Positions 8,411 to 17,294 of a stretch of DNA of 64,000 nucleotides are shown here, in pieces. The notes under the pieces were generated by a model. That model saw only the letters and a list, made by a program, of their open reading frames with translations. It searched no databases and was not told the origin of the DNA. Positions within the stretch are counted from its first letter, which is position 1, and each line of letters starts with the position of its first letter. A program made the translations under genes and the position numbers. This DNA is from G963663315 sp963665165 (GTDB lineage Bacteria > Pseudomonadota > Gammaproteobacteria > Arenicellales > Poriferihabitantaceae), in the NCBI GenBank assembly GCA_963665165.1, contig OY761989.1, forward strand, positions 372,001-436,000. Direction: 5' to 3'.

Positions 8411-10147
8411 TCATGTGTTTCCAAGTTCCGAAATCATTTCTTCGCGCATCCGGAATTTCTGCGGCTTGCCCGTAACAGTCATGGGCAGGGAATCCCTGAA
8501 CCGAATATAACGCGGAATCTTGTAGTGGGCGATCTGCCCGCTGCAAAAGTCCCTGACGTCCTCCCCGGTCAGTGAAACATCCTCTCTTGGAATGATCCAG
8601 GCACAAATTTCTTCACCAAGATTTCTATCCGGCACACCAAACACCTGTACATCCAGAATATCCGGATGTCGATGCAGGAACTCCTCGATTTCCCTGGGGT
8701 AAACATTTTCGCCGCCGCGAATGACCATATCCTTGACCCGTCCGACAATGCTGCAATAGCCTTCCGCGTCAATCACCGCAAGATCCCCCGTATGCATCCA
8801 GCCATCCCGGTCAATCGCTTCCCGGGTCCGGGTCCCGTCCCCCCAGTAGCCGCGCATGACCGAGTATCCGCGGGTGCACAGCTCTCCTTTTTGATCCACG
8901 GTCAGCGTCTGTCCATTTTCGTCAACCACCTTCGCCTCGACATGGGGATGAATCCGGCCCGTTGTGGAGACACGCCGGATGAAGGGGTCGCCGGGGTGGC
9001 TCTGGAACGACACCGGACTTGTTTCCGTCATTCCATAAGCAATAGTCACTCCCCGCATGTGCATTTCCGTATTGACCCGCTTCATCAATTCCGCAGGACA
9101 GGGCGCTCCCGCCATAATGCCGGTTCGCAACGATTCAAGATCGAAGCGGTCGAATTCCTCATGCTCAAGCATCGCCAGGAACATGGTGGGCACCCCATAC
9201 ATTGCGGTGCACCTTTCCTTCTGGACTGCCGCAAGCGTTGCGACCGGCTCAAAAGACGCCCCGGGGAAGACCATGGCCGCCCCCTTTGACATGCACCCCA
9301 GAGACCCCATAACCATACCGAAGCAGTGATACAGGGGTACCGGGATACAGAGTCGGTCCGTTTCACGAAAATTCATCCGCTCAACCGTGAACCGGCCATT
9401 ATTCACAATGTTCGTGTGGGTCAGCGTGGCGCCCTTGGGCGCTCCCGTCGTACCGCTGGTAAATTGAATATTGATCGCGTCATCCGGGTCAAGAGAATCC
9501 GTGACTGGATCAAGCCGCCGATGCCATGCAGGCCCCGCCAGAGTCATTACCTCATCGTAGTTGTACATTCCCGGCGTTGATTCGTTGTCCATGCGTATGA
9601 TGATTCGCAAATGCGGCAAGGTTTCCGATTCCAGTTTGCCGGGTTCCGAGCCATCCAGTTCAGGCGCGAGTGAGCGCATCATTTCCACGTAATTGCTCGA
9701 CTTGAAACTCGGGGCTATCACGATGGCTTTGCACTCCACCTTGTTGAGCGCGTACTTCACCTCCGCCAGACGGTATGCCGGGTTGATGTTTACCAGAATA
9801 ATGCCGACACGAGCCGTGGCATATTGCAATACAATCCATTCCACGCGATTGGGCGACCAGATTCCGGCACGGTCCCCCGTTCCAAGACCGAGCGCCAGCA
9901 AACCCGCGGCGAACGAGTCCGCCTTCTCCGCCAATTCCCGGTAAGTCCAGCGAATATTCTGCCCGGCGACGACAAGCGCTTCCCGCGACCCGAACCGGGC
10001 TACCGTTTCAGCAAGCAATGCCGGAATTGTTTTTTTCCACAGCCCGGGAACACTCTCGCCAATCACATGTGAAAGCCCGTTTTTCGGCCTCAACGAAAAC
10101 GAATCGCTCTCAAGCGGCGGTATCGGTTCGCTGAAATCAACAGTCAT
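8411..10147 (-). CDS. AMP-forming acyl-CoA synthetase (fatty-acid--CoA ligase family)
   Basis: This 578-residue enzyme belongs to the ANL adenylate-forming superfamily. The phosphate-binding loop FTSGTTGAPKGATLTH lies near residue 230, the A5 motif YGMTETSP in the middle, and the C-terminal hinge motifs HTGDLAVIDAEGY, GRVKDMVIRGGENVYPREIE and a final TVTGKPQKF lysine motif are all present. It activates a carboxylic acid with ATP and couples it to CoA. Medium- or long-chain fatty acid is likely, but the substrate cannot be read from sequence. It is inserted between parB and the atp operon, where many gammaproteobacteria have no gene. Confidence 0.9.
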   Translation of the reverse strand: MTVDFSEPIPPLESDSFSLRPKNGLSHVIGESVPGLWKKTIPALLAETVARFGSREALVVAGQNIRWTYRELAEKADSFAAGLLALGLGTGDRAGIWSPNRVEWIVLQYATARVGIILVNINPAYRLAEVKYALNKVECKAIVIAPSFKSSNYVEMMRSLAPELDGSEPGKLESETLPHLRIIIRMDNESTPGMYNYDEVMTLAGPAWHRRLDPVTDSLDPDDAINIQFTSGTTGAPKGATLTHTNIVNNGRFTVERMNFRETDRLCIPVPLYHCFGMVMGSLGCMSKGAAMVFPGASFEPVATLAAVQKERCTAMYGVPTMFLAMLEHEEFDRFDLESLRTGIMAGAPCPAELMKRVNTEMHMRGVTIAYGMTETSPVSFQSHPGDPFIRRVSTTGRIHPHVEAKVVDENGQTLTVDQKGELCTRGYSVMRGYWGDGTRTREAIDRDGWMHTGDLAVIDAEGYCSIVGRVKDMVIRGGENVYPREIEEFLHRHPDILDVQVFGVPDRNLGEEICAWIIPREDVSLTGEDVRDFCSGQIAHYKIPRYIRFRDSLPMTVTGKPQKFRMREEMISELGNT

Positions 10148-10182
10148 TCAAAAGACTCACCGGGTTATTCCAGTCTTTCCCG

Positions 10183-11097
10183 CTATTTTATTTTTCCCAG
10201 AATGCCGTCCAGTTCATCCAGGGAATGGTAGTGGATCACCAGTTTGCCTTTCTTCGCGCTGTGCCGTATATCGACTTTCGCGCCCAGTCTTTTCGACAGG
10301 TCTTCTTCAAGCAGCCTGAGGTCAGAGGCGGCCTGCTCTACTTCGGCATCCTCGTGAACCACTGGCCGGTTGATTGATTTTACCAACTGCTCGGTTTGAC
10401 GGACTGAAAGTTTTTTGTCCGCCACGACTCTGGCGGCGCGGGGCTGGTCCGCTTCCGCCAGCCCGAGCAGGGCGCGGGCGTGACCCATGTCGAGTCGTCC
10501 CTCTTCCAGCATCTTTTGCACATCCGGGTGCAGTGACAGCAGCCGCAGCAAATTGGTGATCGTGGCGCGCGAACATCCGACCGCGTCGGAGGCCTCCTGA
10601 TGAGTCAGTCCGAACTCGTCAAGCAGGCGGTGGTAACCCCTGGCCTGCTCAACCGCGTTCAGGTTTTCCCGCTGTATGTTTTCGATCAGCCCTACCGCCA
10701 TTGCGGTTCGGTCTTCAACCTCACGAATCACGGCGGGCACCGTCTGCAACCCGGCCAACTGGGCGCCGCGCCAGCGGCGTTCCCCCGCAATAATTTCATA
10801 GCGGTCTTTCCCTTTCGGCCTGACCAGCAGCGGCTGCAGCACACCCTGCGACCGGATGGAGTTGCCCAATTCCACCAGGGCCTCCTTGTCCATTCGAACT
10901 CTGGGCTGGTATTCGCCACGATGTAATTGTTCTATCGGAATTTCGCGAAACCCGGTTCGGGCCCCGTAGGTTCCGGCCGTCGTGTCATCCCTGCCACTGG
11001 GGCCGGTTGCGGCGGCGGGCTGCCGGTCGGCCACCGACTGCATATCCCCGAGCAATGCCCCGAGACCCCGCCCCAGCCTGGTTTTTTTCTTCACCAT
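10183..11097 (-). CDS. parB: Chromosome partitioning protein ParB (Spo0J family)
   Basis: The 304-residue protein starts KKKTRLGRGLGALLGD, the common ParB N-terminus. It contains the CTPase/ParB box (GEYQPR, then ERRWRGAQLAG), a helix-turn-helix around LTHQEASDAVGCSRATITNLLRLL (quoted in part; about residues 155-180) and a C-terminal dimerisation domain. ParB clamps onto parS DNA and works with ParA. It lies 34 bases after parA. Two matching parS sites are present at 27141 and 27304. Confidence 0.97.
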   Translation of the reverse strand: MVKKKTRLGRGLGALLGDMQSVADRQPAAATGPSGRDDTTAGTYGARTGFREIPIEQLHRGEYQPRVRMDKEALVELGNSIRSQGVLQPLLVRPKGKDRYEIIAGERRWRGAQLAGLQTVPAVIREVEDRTAMAVGLIENIQRENLNAVEQARGYHRLLDEFGLTHQEASDAVGCSRATITNLLRLLSLHPDVQKMLEEGRLDMGHARALLGLAEADQPRAARVVADKKLSVRQTEQLVKSINRPVVHEDAEVEQAASDLRLLEEDLSKRLGAKVDIRHSAKKGKLVIHYHSLDELDGILGKIK

Positions 11098-11131
11098 GGG
11101 TCGTCCACTGTGGCCGCTGCCAACATCCGCG

Positions 11132-11911
11132 TCACCCCGCCGGCGCCGGAACCGCCCCGCGCCTCAACAATTCACACGCCAGCGCCGTATAGGCCCGCGC
11201 CCCGGCGCAGTTGCGGTCATATTCCAGCACCGGTTTACCGTGGCTCGGGGCCTCCGCCAGGCGCACATTCCGGGGAATGATCGTGCGGAACAGCTTTTCG
11301 GGGAAATGTTCGGCCAGTTGCTCCGAGACTTCGACACCCAGGTTGTTGCGACCATCATACATGGTGCGGAACAACCCCAGGATTTCCAGCCCGGGATTCA
11401 GTCTGCGCTTGACCAGCGCAATGGTCTCGACCAGACTGGTCAACCCTTCCAGCGCATAGTATTCACATTGCACCGGTATCAGCGCCTCGCCAGCCGCGGT
11501 CAATGAGTTGACCGTCAGGACATTCAACGCAGGCGCACAATCGATCAGCACCACGTCAAAATTCCGGGCGGTGGCGGCCAGCGCGTTTTTCAACCGATGG
11601 TCGCGTTGTTCATGCCGCATCAGTTCGACCTGGACACCCGACAGATCCGGATGGGACGGCAGGACGCTGAACCCGTAATCGGTAACGACCAGCGCGTCAT
11701 TAATATCACATTCATCCACCAGGACTTCGTAGACACTGTTTTCCATTTCCCGCATGGCCACCCCGCACCCCACCGTTGCATTCCCCTGCGGGTCCATGTC
11801 AACCAGCAGTACACGGCTCTGTGCATAGCTGAGTGAAGACGCCAGATTGATTGCAGTCGTGGTTTTACCCACCCCTCCTTTCTGGTTTGTGATGGCGATG
11901 ATTCGGGTCAA
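11132..11911 (-). CDS. parA: Chromosome partitioning ATPase ParA (Soj)
   Basis: A 259-residue ParA/MinD ATPase. The deviant Walker A NQKGGVGKTTTAINLA is at residues 8-23 and the Walker A' segment VLLVDMDPQGNAT follows near residue 34. VVLIDCAPALNVLT near 113 is the Walker B region. It lacks an N-terminal DNA-binding extension, so it is the short chromosomal type. It is transcribed just after rsmG with no overlap. Confidence 0.97.
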   Translation of the reverse strand: MTRIIAITNQKGGVGKTTTAINLASSLSYAQSRVLLVDMDPQGNATVGCGVAMREMENSVYEVLVDECDINDALVVTDYGFSVLPSHPDLSGVQVELMRHEQRDHRLKNALAATARNFDVVLIDCAPALNVLTVNSLTAAGEALIPVQCEYYALEGLTSLVETIALVKRRLNPGLEILGLFRTMYDGRNNLGVEVSEQLAEHFPEKLFRTIIPRNVRLAEAPSHGKPVLEYDRNCAGARAYTALACELLRRGAVPAPAG

Positions 11912-11912
11912 T

Positions 11913-12551
11913 TTAAAATTCGACTATGACAATATGCCTCTGGGCGTTCAACCAGGGTATATCGATTTTTTCAACCGTAACGCGCGTTCTGACTTCTGCG
12001 GGCAATTCCGCAATCTCCCCTTCCGGGTATTTCCCCTTGAATGCAAGCAGACGAGCCCCCCGGGACCGGCACCGCCCGGTCAGTTCCACAAGCCTCGCCA
12101 GCGACGAGAATGCGCGTGCCGCAAGCGTATCAAATTTTTGTTGCGGCCGATAATCCTCCACCCGACTTTTTTGCAGTGATATATTGTCCAGTTCCAGGCT
12201 CTGGCAGGCATACCGGAGGAATTCGATCCGCTTTCCCCGACTGTCCAGCAAGGTAAGCTCGGTGTCCGGGTCAACAATAGCCAGGGGAATACCGGGAAAT
12301 CCGGCGCCGGAGCCAATATCGAGTATCCTGCTCCCCCTTATCCAGGGCATGACTCCCAGGGAATCCAGGACGTGATGGACAACCATGTCGCCGCGATTCG
12401 TGATCGCAGTCAGATTCAGGCGCCGGTTCCATTTTTCGACCAGGTCAATATGGTCCAGCAACTGTTGCCGCTGCGCCTTGCTGACCTGGATGTTCATTTG
12501 CCGGCATCCTTCATCCAGTTTTTCCTGCAATTCTTCCGGCGCGGCTTTCAC
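11913..12551 (-). CDS. rsmG: 16S rRNA (guanine-N7) methyltransferase RsmG
   Basis: A 212-residue SAM-dependent methyltransferase that modifies G527 of 16S rRNA. The SAM-binding motif ILDIGSGAGFPGIPLAI lies near residue 78, preceded by WNRRLNLTAI and HHVLDSLG, all RsmG hallmarks. It precedes parA, as in most proteobacteria. The usual upstream partner mnmG is absent and a TPR protein sits there instead. Confidence 0.96.
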   Translation of the reverse strand: MKAAPEELQEKLDEGCRQMNIQVSKAQRQQLLDHIDLVEKWNRRLNLTAITNRGDMVVHHVLDSLGVMPWIRGSRILDIGSGAGFPGIPLAIVDPDTELTLLDSRGKRIEFLRYACQSLELDNISLQKSRVEDYRPQQKFDTLAARAFSSLARLVELTGRCRSRGARLLAFKGKYPEGEIAELPAEVRTRVTVEKIDIPWLNAQRHIVIVEF

Positions 12552-12573
12552 GGCATGTTCCTGGCAGGGGAAA

Positions 12574-13338
12574 CTACCGACCCGATTTTATTGGATCCGC
12601 TTTCGGTTGTTCGATACTGAGAGCCGACAGCTGCTCAATCGCCATTTGGTGAAAAAGGCGATCATGCGCATCCCTGGACGGCATTCCGACCGCCTGCTCA
12701 AGCAGCTCACGCGCCTGGTCGCGGTTCGCGTTTTCGTTCAGCAGCAACAGACCCAAAGCATATTGGACATACATTACCTTTTCCCCGGGCGCCAGCCGGA
12801 TTGCTTTCTTGTAGTGCGTCAGCGCGTCCTTCCTTGAAGCGCCGTACAGCGCCCTGGCCATAAATCCCCCCGTGTTGATCGCTTCCGCATGCCAGGTGGC
12901 CAGGCTTACGTGGGCTTCTGCAATTTCCGGGTCCAACCGAAGCGCATTCTCAAGGGCGCTACGCACCCTTTTCGGATACCCTGTACCAGCCGCTTCAAGC
13001 ATTCCGATCGTCTGCGCGTATCGGCCCAGCGCATGCGCCAGTTGAATCCAGGCATCCGGATTGTCCGCATCCCGCCGGGTCGCCTCTTCCGCCAGCAGCG
13101 CAGCACGATCAAACAAGGCCGGCTTGCGGTCGCCATCGGCGATGTGGTAGCCGAAGATCGCCAGGGATTTGGCCGCCAGCGCAAATCCTGCGGAGGTTTT
13201 GAGGGCTTCCGCGAGTTCGGCCGCCTCGGTGAAGCGCCCTTCCGCGTATGCCGTGCGGGCCGTCTCGATTGACTGGTCACTTATGGCGCTGGCCGTGACT
13301 GCCAGGCAGACCAGGAATGTGAGTCCTCTAATGTTCAT
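12574..13338 (-). CDS. Secreted TPR-repeat protein of unknown role
   Basis: I chose the ATG at 13338 because it starts a clear signal peptide (MNIRGLTFLVCLAVTASA). The 254-residue product then shows helical TPR-like pairs: EAAELAEALKT, NPDAWIQLAHALGRYAQ, RVRSALENALRLDPEIAEAHVSLA, and ALTHYKKAIRLAPGEKVMYVQYALGLLLL (given here in parts). The region around IGMLEAAGTGYPKRVRS resembles TPR proteins that contact partner complexes in the periplasm. No catalytic motif is seen. It lies between pckA and rsmG on the same strand, 22 bases from rsmG. Confidence 0.75.
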   Translation of the reverse strand: MNIRGLTFLVCLAVTASAISDQSIETARTAYAEGRFTEAAELAEALKTSAGFALAAKSLAIFGYHIADGDRKPALFDRAALLAEEATRRDADNPDAWIQLAHALGRYAQTIGMLEAAGTGYPKRVRSALENALRLDPEIAEAHVSLATWHAEAINTGGFMARALYGASRKDALTHYKKAIRLAPGEKVMYVQYALGLLLLNENANRDQARELLEQAVGMPSRDAHDRLFHQMAIEQLSALSIEQPKADPIKSGR

Positions 13339-13404
13339 CCGCACCGTTGGAACCTTTGACATCCGGAGGAAAATACGCGGTTCCAAAGGCCGGGAATCCT
13401 GGTC

Positions 13405-15009
13405 CTATCCCAGCTTCGGGCCGGCCGTTGCCAAGGCTTTCCCTTCATCGGTGTCTTCGTATTTTTTGAAGTTTTCGATAAACAGGGTGGCCAGCGACCT
13501 TGCCCTTCTGTCCCACTCGGCCGGGTCGGCATAGGTGTTCCTGGGGTCCAGAATATTGTTGTCAACCCCTTCCAGAACAACCGGCACCGACAAATTGAAA
13601 AACGGTATCGTGGTGAAGGCGGCTTTCTCCATTCCGCCATTCAAAATCGCGTGGATGATCGCCCGGGTGGCCTGTATGGAAATTCGTCTGCCGCTCCCGT
13701 TCCAGCCCGTATTGACCAGATACGCACGGGCATTCACCGCCTCCATTTTCCTGGCCAGCTCCCGGGCATACCGGGTTGGATGCAGACTCAAAAACGCGGC
13801 GCCAAAACAGGCGGAGAAAGTCGGTGTCGGTTTATCCACGCCTCTTTCCGTACCGGCCAGCTTGGCGGTAAAGCCAGACAGGAAATGATACTTGGTCTGC
13901 TCCGCGGTTAATCTCGATACTGGCGGCAACACGCCAAAAGCATCCGCCGACAGAAAAATGATCCGGCTCGCGTGTCCTCCCTTCGAAACCGGTTTGACAA
14001 TATTGTCTATATGGTGGATCGGATAGGAAACCCGGGTATTCTGGGTCTTTGAATCATCCTCAAAATCAATCTCGCCATTCGGAAGAACCGTCACATTTTC
14101 AAGCAGCGCGTCCCGGCGCACGGCATGGTAGATATCGGGTTCGGACTCTGCGTTCAGCCCGATGGTCTTGGCATAGCAACCCCCTTCGAAATTGAAAACA
14201 CCGTCATCATCCCAGCCATGTTCATCATCACCGATCAGTTTCCGCCGGGGGTCGGTGGACAAGGTGGTTTTACCCGTCCCCGACAATCCGAAAAAGATGG
14301 CTGTTTCGCCTTCATCGGAGACATTGGCGGAACAATGCATCGACGCCATACCACGCAGGGGAAGCAGGTAGTTCATGATCGAAAACAGCCCTTTTTTCAT
14401 TTCGCCTCCATACCAGGTGCCGCCAATGACCTGCATCTTTTCAGTCAGGTTGAACGCGATAAAATTTTCCGAGTTCAGCCCCATTTCCCGCCAGTGCGGA
14501 TTGGTCGCCCTGGCGCCATTCAGCACAACGAAATCGGGTGCAAAGTTCTCAAGCTCGGCCGGTTCCGGCCGGATAAACATGTTTTTTACAAAATGCGCCT
14601 GCCAGGCCACCTCCATGACAAACCGGACCGCGAGGCGGCTGCCTGGATTCGCCCCGCAAAAGGCATCCACAACGAACAATCGTTTGCCTGACAACTGGCC
14701 GGCGACCCTGCTTTTGAGAATTTCCCAATTCTCCTGCGACAGGGGTTTGTTGTCATTCTCTCCCTGGTCGGCCCACCAGAAAGTATCCCGTGTCACATCA
14801 TCGCGCACAATATACTTGTCCCGGGGCGACCGTCCCGTAAAAATTCCGGTATCGACGGATACGGCGCCGCTTGCGGTGAGCCGGCCTCTTTCATAGCCGT
14901 TCAGGTCTGGCCGGGTTTCTTCTTCGAAGAGCGTCCGGTAATCCGGATTGCAGATGATTTCCGTAGCGTTTTCTATGCCGTATTTCAGTAAATCTGCCTG
15001 TATTGTCAT
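13405..15009 (-). CDS. pckA: Phosphoenolpyruvate carboxykinase (ATP)
   Basis: A 534-residue ATP-dependent PEPCK that converts oxaloacetate and ATP to PEP and CO2, the first step of gluconeogenesis. Diagnostic segments are GRSPRDKYIV (near residue 59), the Mn-binding region WYGGEMKKG, the kinase P-loop FFGLSGTGKTTLS near 240, GDDEHGWDDDGVFNFEGGC, and the late RISIQATRAII. The length is normal. It is divergent from the lysW operon, sharing a 209-base intergenic region. Confidence 0.98.
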   Translation of the reverse strand: MTIQADLLKYGIENATEIICNPDYRTLFEEETRPDLNGYERGRLTASGAVSVDTGIFTGRSPRDKYIVRDDVTRDTFWWADQGENDNKPLSQENWEILKSRVAGQLSGKRLFVVDAFCGANPGSRLAVRFVMEVAWQAHFVKNMFIRPEPAELENFAPDFVVLNGARATNPHWREMGLNSENFIAFNLTEKMQVIGGTWYGGEMKKGLFSIMNYLLPLRGMASMHCSANVSDEGETAIFFGLSGTGKTTLSTDPRRKLIGDDEHGWDDDGVFNFEGGCYAKTIGLNAESEPDIYHAVRRDALLENVTVLPNGEIDFEDDSKTQNTRVSYPIHHIDNIVKPVSKGGHASRIIFLSADAFGVLPPVSRLTAEQTKYHFLSGFTAKLAGTERGVDKPTPTFSACFGAAFLSLHPTRYARELARKMEAVNARAYLVNTGWNGSGRRISIQATRAIIHAILNGGMEKAAFTTIPFFNLSVPVVLEGVDNNILDPRNTYADPAEWDRRARSLATLFIENFKKYEDTDEGKALATAGPKLG

Positions 15010-15113
15010 TATGATCGGAGGGCGTGTACAAACTGGTGATTCTAATGGTTTTTATAAACTAATTCTAATAACCCGTCCGGACGGCCTCCCCCAAAGGCCG
15101 GTGACGCGGGCAG

Positions 15114-15141
15114 TTGTCAATTTCCGATTCTCCGGTAAAAT
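15114..15141 (+). promoter_or_regulatory. Candidate promoter of the lysW operon
   Basis: TTGTCA (15114-15119) and TAAAAT (15136-15141) are separated by 16 bases, each one mismatch from the sigma-70 consensus. They lie about 80 bases ahead of lysW in the pckA-lysW divergent region. No operator was recognised. Confidence 0.5.
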
Positions 15142-15218
15142 GCCCCACTTCGCCAGTAATAGCGCTATTGGCTGGTTCCAGGCTGTTACTTTTTCATTAC
15201 TGTTTCCGGAAATCATAA

Positions 15219-15383
15219 ATGAGCGAATGCCCTGTATGCGGTGGAGAAATTACCCTGGCGGACGATGTCGTCACGGGTGAATTGCTTGAATGCGGTGATT
15301 GCGGGTCGGAGCTCGAAGTCACCTCGCTGGACCCGGTAGAGCTTGAAGAGGCTCCCGAGGCAGAAGAAGATTGGGGTCAATAA
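15219..15383 (+). CDS. lysW: Amino-group carrier protein LysW, unusual C-terminal Gln
   Basis: A 54-residue acidic carrier protein. Two CxxC pairs (C4/C7 in CPVC, C25/C28 in CGDC) form the zinc-binding domain, and the tail is strongly acidic (ELEEAPEAEEDWGQ). In characterised LysW proteins the last residue is Glu in an EDWGE motif, and LysX joins the amino group of alpha-aminoadipate or glutamate to its gamma-carboxyl. Here the last codon is CAA (15378-15380), so the protein ends EDWGQ, immediately followed by TAA. The carrier as encoded therefore lacks the carboxyl that LysX uses. A class II amidotransferase-fold gene in the same operon could supply it by deamidation (inference). It overlaps lysX by 13 bases. 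Confidence 0.93.
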   Translation: MSECPVCGGEITLADDVVTGELLECGDCGSELEVTSLDPVELEEAPEAEEDWGQ

Positions 15384-16219
15384 CCGTCGGCTTTCTGCAT
15401 TCACTGGTCAGAAGGGAGGAAAAACTTCTGATCGGGGAATTCAACCAGCGCCGGAATGTCAATCTGGTCCTGATCGATGACCGCCGGCTTTGTTTCGATT
15501 TGAAGCATCGCCCCGAAGTCGACGTGATCGTCGAACGCAGCATCAATCACTCACGGGCGCTTCATGCGCTCAGGCTTTACCAGGGCCTCGGAATCCCCTG
15601 CGTAAACAGTTATGACGTTTCCCTGACTTGCGGTGACAAGATACTCACTGCGGCGGCATTGCAGGATCACGGCGTTGCGCAGCCGGATTTGAGAATCGCC
15701 TTCACGATCGAGTCCGCTCTCAAAGCCATTGAGGAGCTCGGCTATCCGGTGGTGCTGAAACCCGCCGTCGGCTCCTGGGGCAGGCTGTTGTCCAGGGTAA
15801 ATGACCGGGACGCCGCGGAAACCATCCTCGAACACAAGGCTGTTCTCGGCAGCTACCACCATTCCATCTTTTTCATACAAAAATATATCGACAAAAGAGG
15901 CCGGGACATTCGCGCGTTTGTAGTGGGAAACGATTGTATCGCCGCGATTTACCGCAGCTCCACGCACTGGATCACGAATACCGCCCGTGGAGCGACGGCC
16001 AGTTGCTGCCCGGTCACTCCGGAATTGGGTGAACTCTGCCTGAGCGCCGCGAAAGCGGTCGGTGGCGGCGTATTGGCTATCGACCTGTTCGAATCAACTG
16101 ACGGCTTTCTGGTCAATGAAGTAAACTACACCATGGAATTTCGAAACAGTATCGACACCACAGGTATTCATATTCCGGGCAAGGTGGTGGATCATGTCCT
16201 GTCCTGCACAAATGGCTGA
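15371..16219 (+). CDS. lysX: LysW ligase LysX (RimK-like ATP-grasp)
   Basis: A 282-residue ATP-grasp ligase. It matches Thermus-type LysX throughout: GIPCVNSYDVSLTCGDK, GYPVVLKPAVGSWGRLLSRV, the GRDIRAFVVG strand, AAIYRSSTHWITNTARG, and the metal-binding AIDLFESTDGFLVNEVNYTM. The family uses ATP to couple an amino acid's alpha-amino group to the gamma-carboxyl of the LysW C-terminal Glu. The start is a TTG inside lysW, behind the purine-rich GAGGCAGAAGAAG. No ATG or GTG lies upstream in frame before a stop. This implies translational coupling. Whether it prefers aminoadipate (lysine) or glutamate (ornithine/arginine) is not decided by sequence alone. Confidence 0.93.
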   Translation: MGSITVGFLHSLVRREEKLLIGEFNQRRNVNLVLIDDRRLCFDLKHRPEVDVIVERSINHSRALHALRLYQGLGIPCVNSYDVSLTCGDKILTAAALQDHGVAQPDLRIAFTIESALKAIEELGYPVVLKPAVGSWGRLLSRVNDRDAAETILEHKAVLGSYHHSIFFIQKYIDKRGRDIRAFVVGNDCIAAIYRSSTHWITNTARGATASCCPVTPELGELCLSAAKAVGGGVLAIDLFESTDGFLVNEVNYTMEFRNSIDTTGIHIPGKVVDHVLSCTNG

Positions 16220-16230
16220 CCCCGAAAACC

Positions 16231-17277
16231 ATGCCGGATAACCCTCCTCCCGTACGGGTTTCGATTGCCGGCGGCAGCGGTTACGCCGGTGGCGAACTGG
16301 TCCGGTTATTGCTGGATCATCCCGGCGCCAGCCTGCATCAGGTCACTTCGGAGCGGTTTGCGGGAAAGCGGGTGAGCCGGGTTCACCCGAATCTGCGCAA
16401 AATAACCACGCTCCCGTTCTGTTCAATCGCCGACCTTGAACCATGCGATCTGCTGTTCCTGAGTCTGCCCCATGGTCACGCGATGCAAAAACTCGGGCAT
16501 TTCAAATCCCTGGCGCCGAAAATAATTGATCTGAGCGGGGATTTCCGGTTACAGGACGCGACGGCATACCGCACCTGGTACGGACGCGACCACTGTTGCC
16601 CCGAATATTTAAGCCAATTCGTTTATGGCATCCCGGAAATCAACCGGAATGCCATCCGCAACGCTTCACGGGTTACCGGCGCCGGATGCAACGCCACTGC
16701 GGCCCTGCTCGGGCTGCGCCCCGTCTTCAGGCGCGGCCTTGCAACCAGGGCTGTGATCGAGGTCAAGGTGGGTTCCAGCGAGGGAGGTAACCGCATATCC
16801 GAAGCCAGTCACCATCCGGAACGATCCGGCGCCGTGAGGTCGTACAAGCCAACCGGGCACCGCCACATCGCGGAAATACTCCAGGAATTGGGGCCGGGTA
16901 CGGATATTTCCCTGTCCGCCACCGCCATTGAAATGGTGCGCGGCATACTGGCTACGTGTCATGTTTTTCTGAAGCAACCGATGACGGAGAAGGAAATATG
17001 GAAAATCTACCGGCAGGAGTATGCAGACGAGCCATTTGTCCGGATCATCAAGGAGGCGACCGGAATTTACCGCTATCCCGAACCCAAATTGTTGAGCGGA
17101 ACCAACTATTGCGACATCGGTTTTGAAATTGACCCGCACAGTAATCGTCTGGTCGTCCTGAGCGCCATAGACAATCTGATGAAAGGCGCGGCGGGCCAGG
17201 CCGTCCAGGCATTCAATCTGATGTGCGGTTTCCCCGAACGGACAGCGCTGGGATTCACCGGGCTGCATCCGGCCTGA
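16231..17277 (+). CDS. lysY: LysW-aminoadipyl/glutamyl phosphate reductase (ArgC family)
   Basis: A 348-residue ArgC/LysY-type NADPH-dependent reductase. The Rossmann motif IAGGSGYAGGELVRLLLDHP opens the protein and the catalytic Cys sits in TGAGCNATAALLGLRP near residue 152. HRHIAEILQEL and LVVLSAIDNLMKGAAGQAVQ are family signatures. It reduces the carrier-bound acyl phosphate to the semialdehyde. It follows lysX by 11 bases. Confidence 0.93.
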   Translation: MPDNPPPVRVSIAGGSGYAGGELVRLLLDHPGASLHQVTSERFAGKRVSRVHPNLRKITTLPFCSIADLEPCDLLFLSLPHGHAMQKLGHFKSLAPKIIDLSGDFRLQDATAYRTWYGRDHCCPEYLSQFVYGIPEINRNAIRNASRVTGAGCNATAALLGLRPVFRRGLATRAVIEVKVGSSEGGNRISEASHHPERSGAVRSYKPTGHRHIAEILQELGPGTDISLSATAIEMVRGILATCHVFLKQPMTEKEIWKIYRQEYADEPFVRIIKEATGIYRYPEPKLLSGTNYCDIGFEIDPHSNRLVVLSAIDNLMKGAAGQAVQAFNLMCGFPERTALGFTGLHPA

Positions 17278-17294
17278 ACCCTGGAGGTCAAGCC

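Noticed and set aside
13339..13386. Upstream extension of the TPR protein
   Set aside because: It would bury the signal peptide that begins at 13338.
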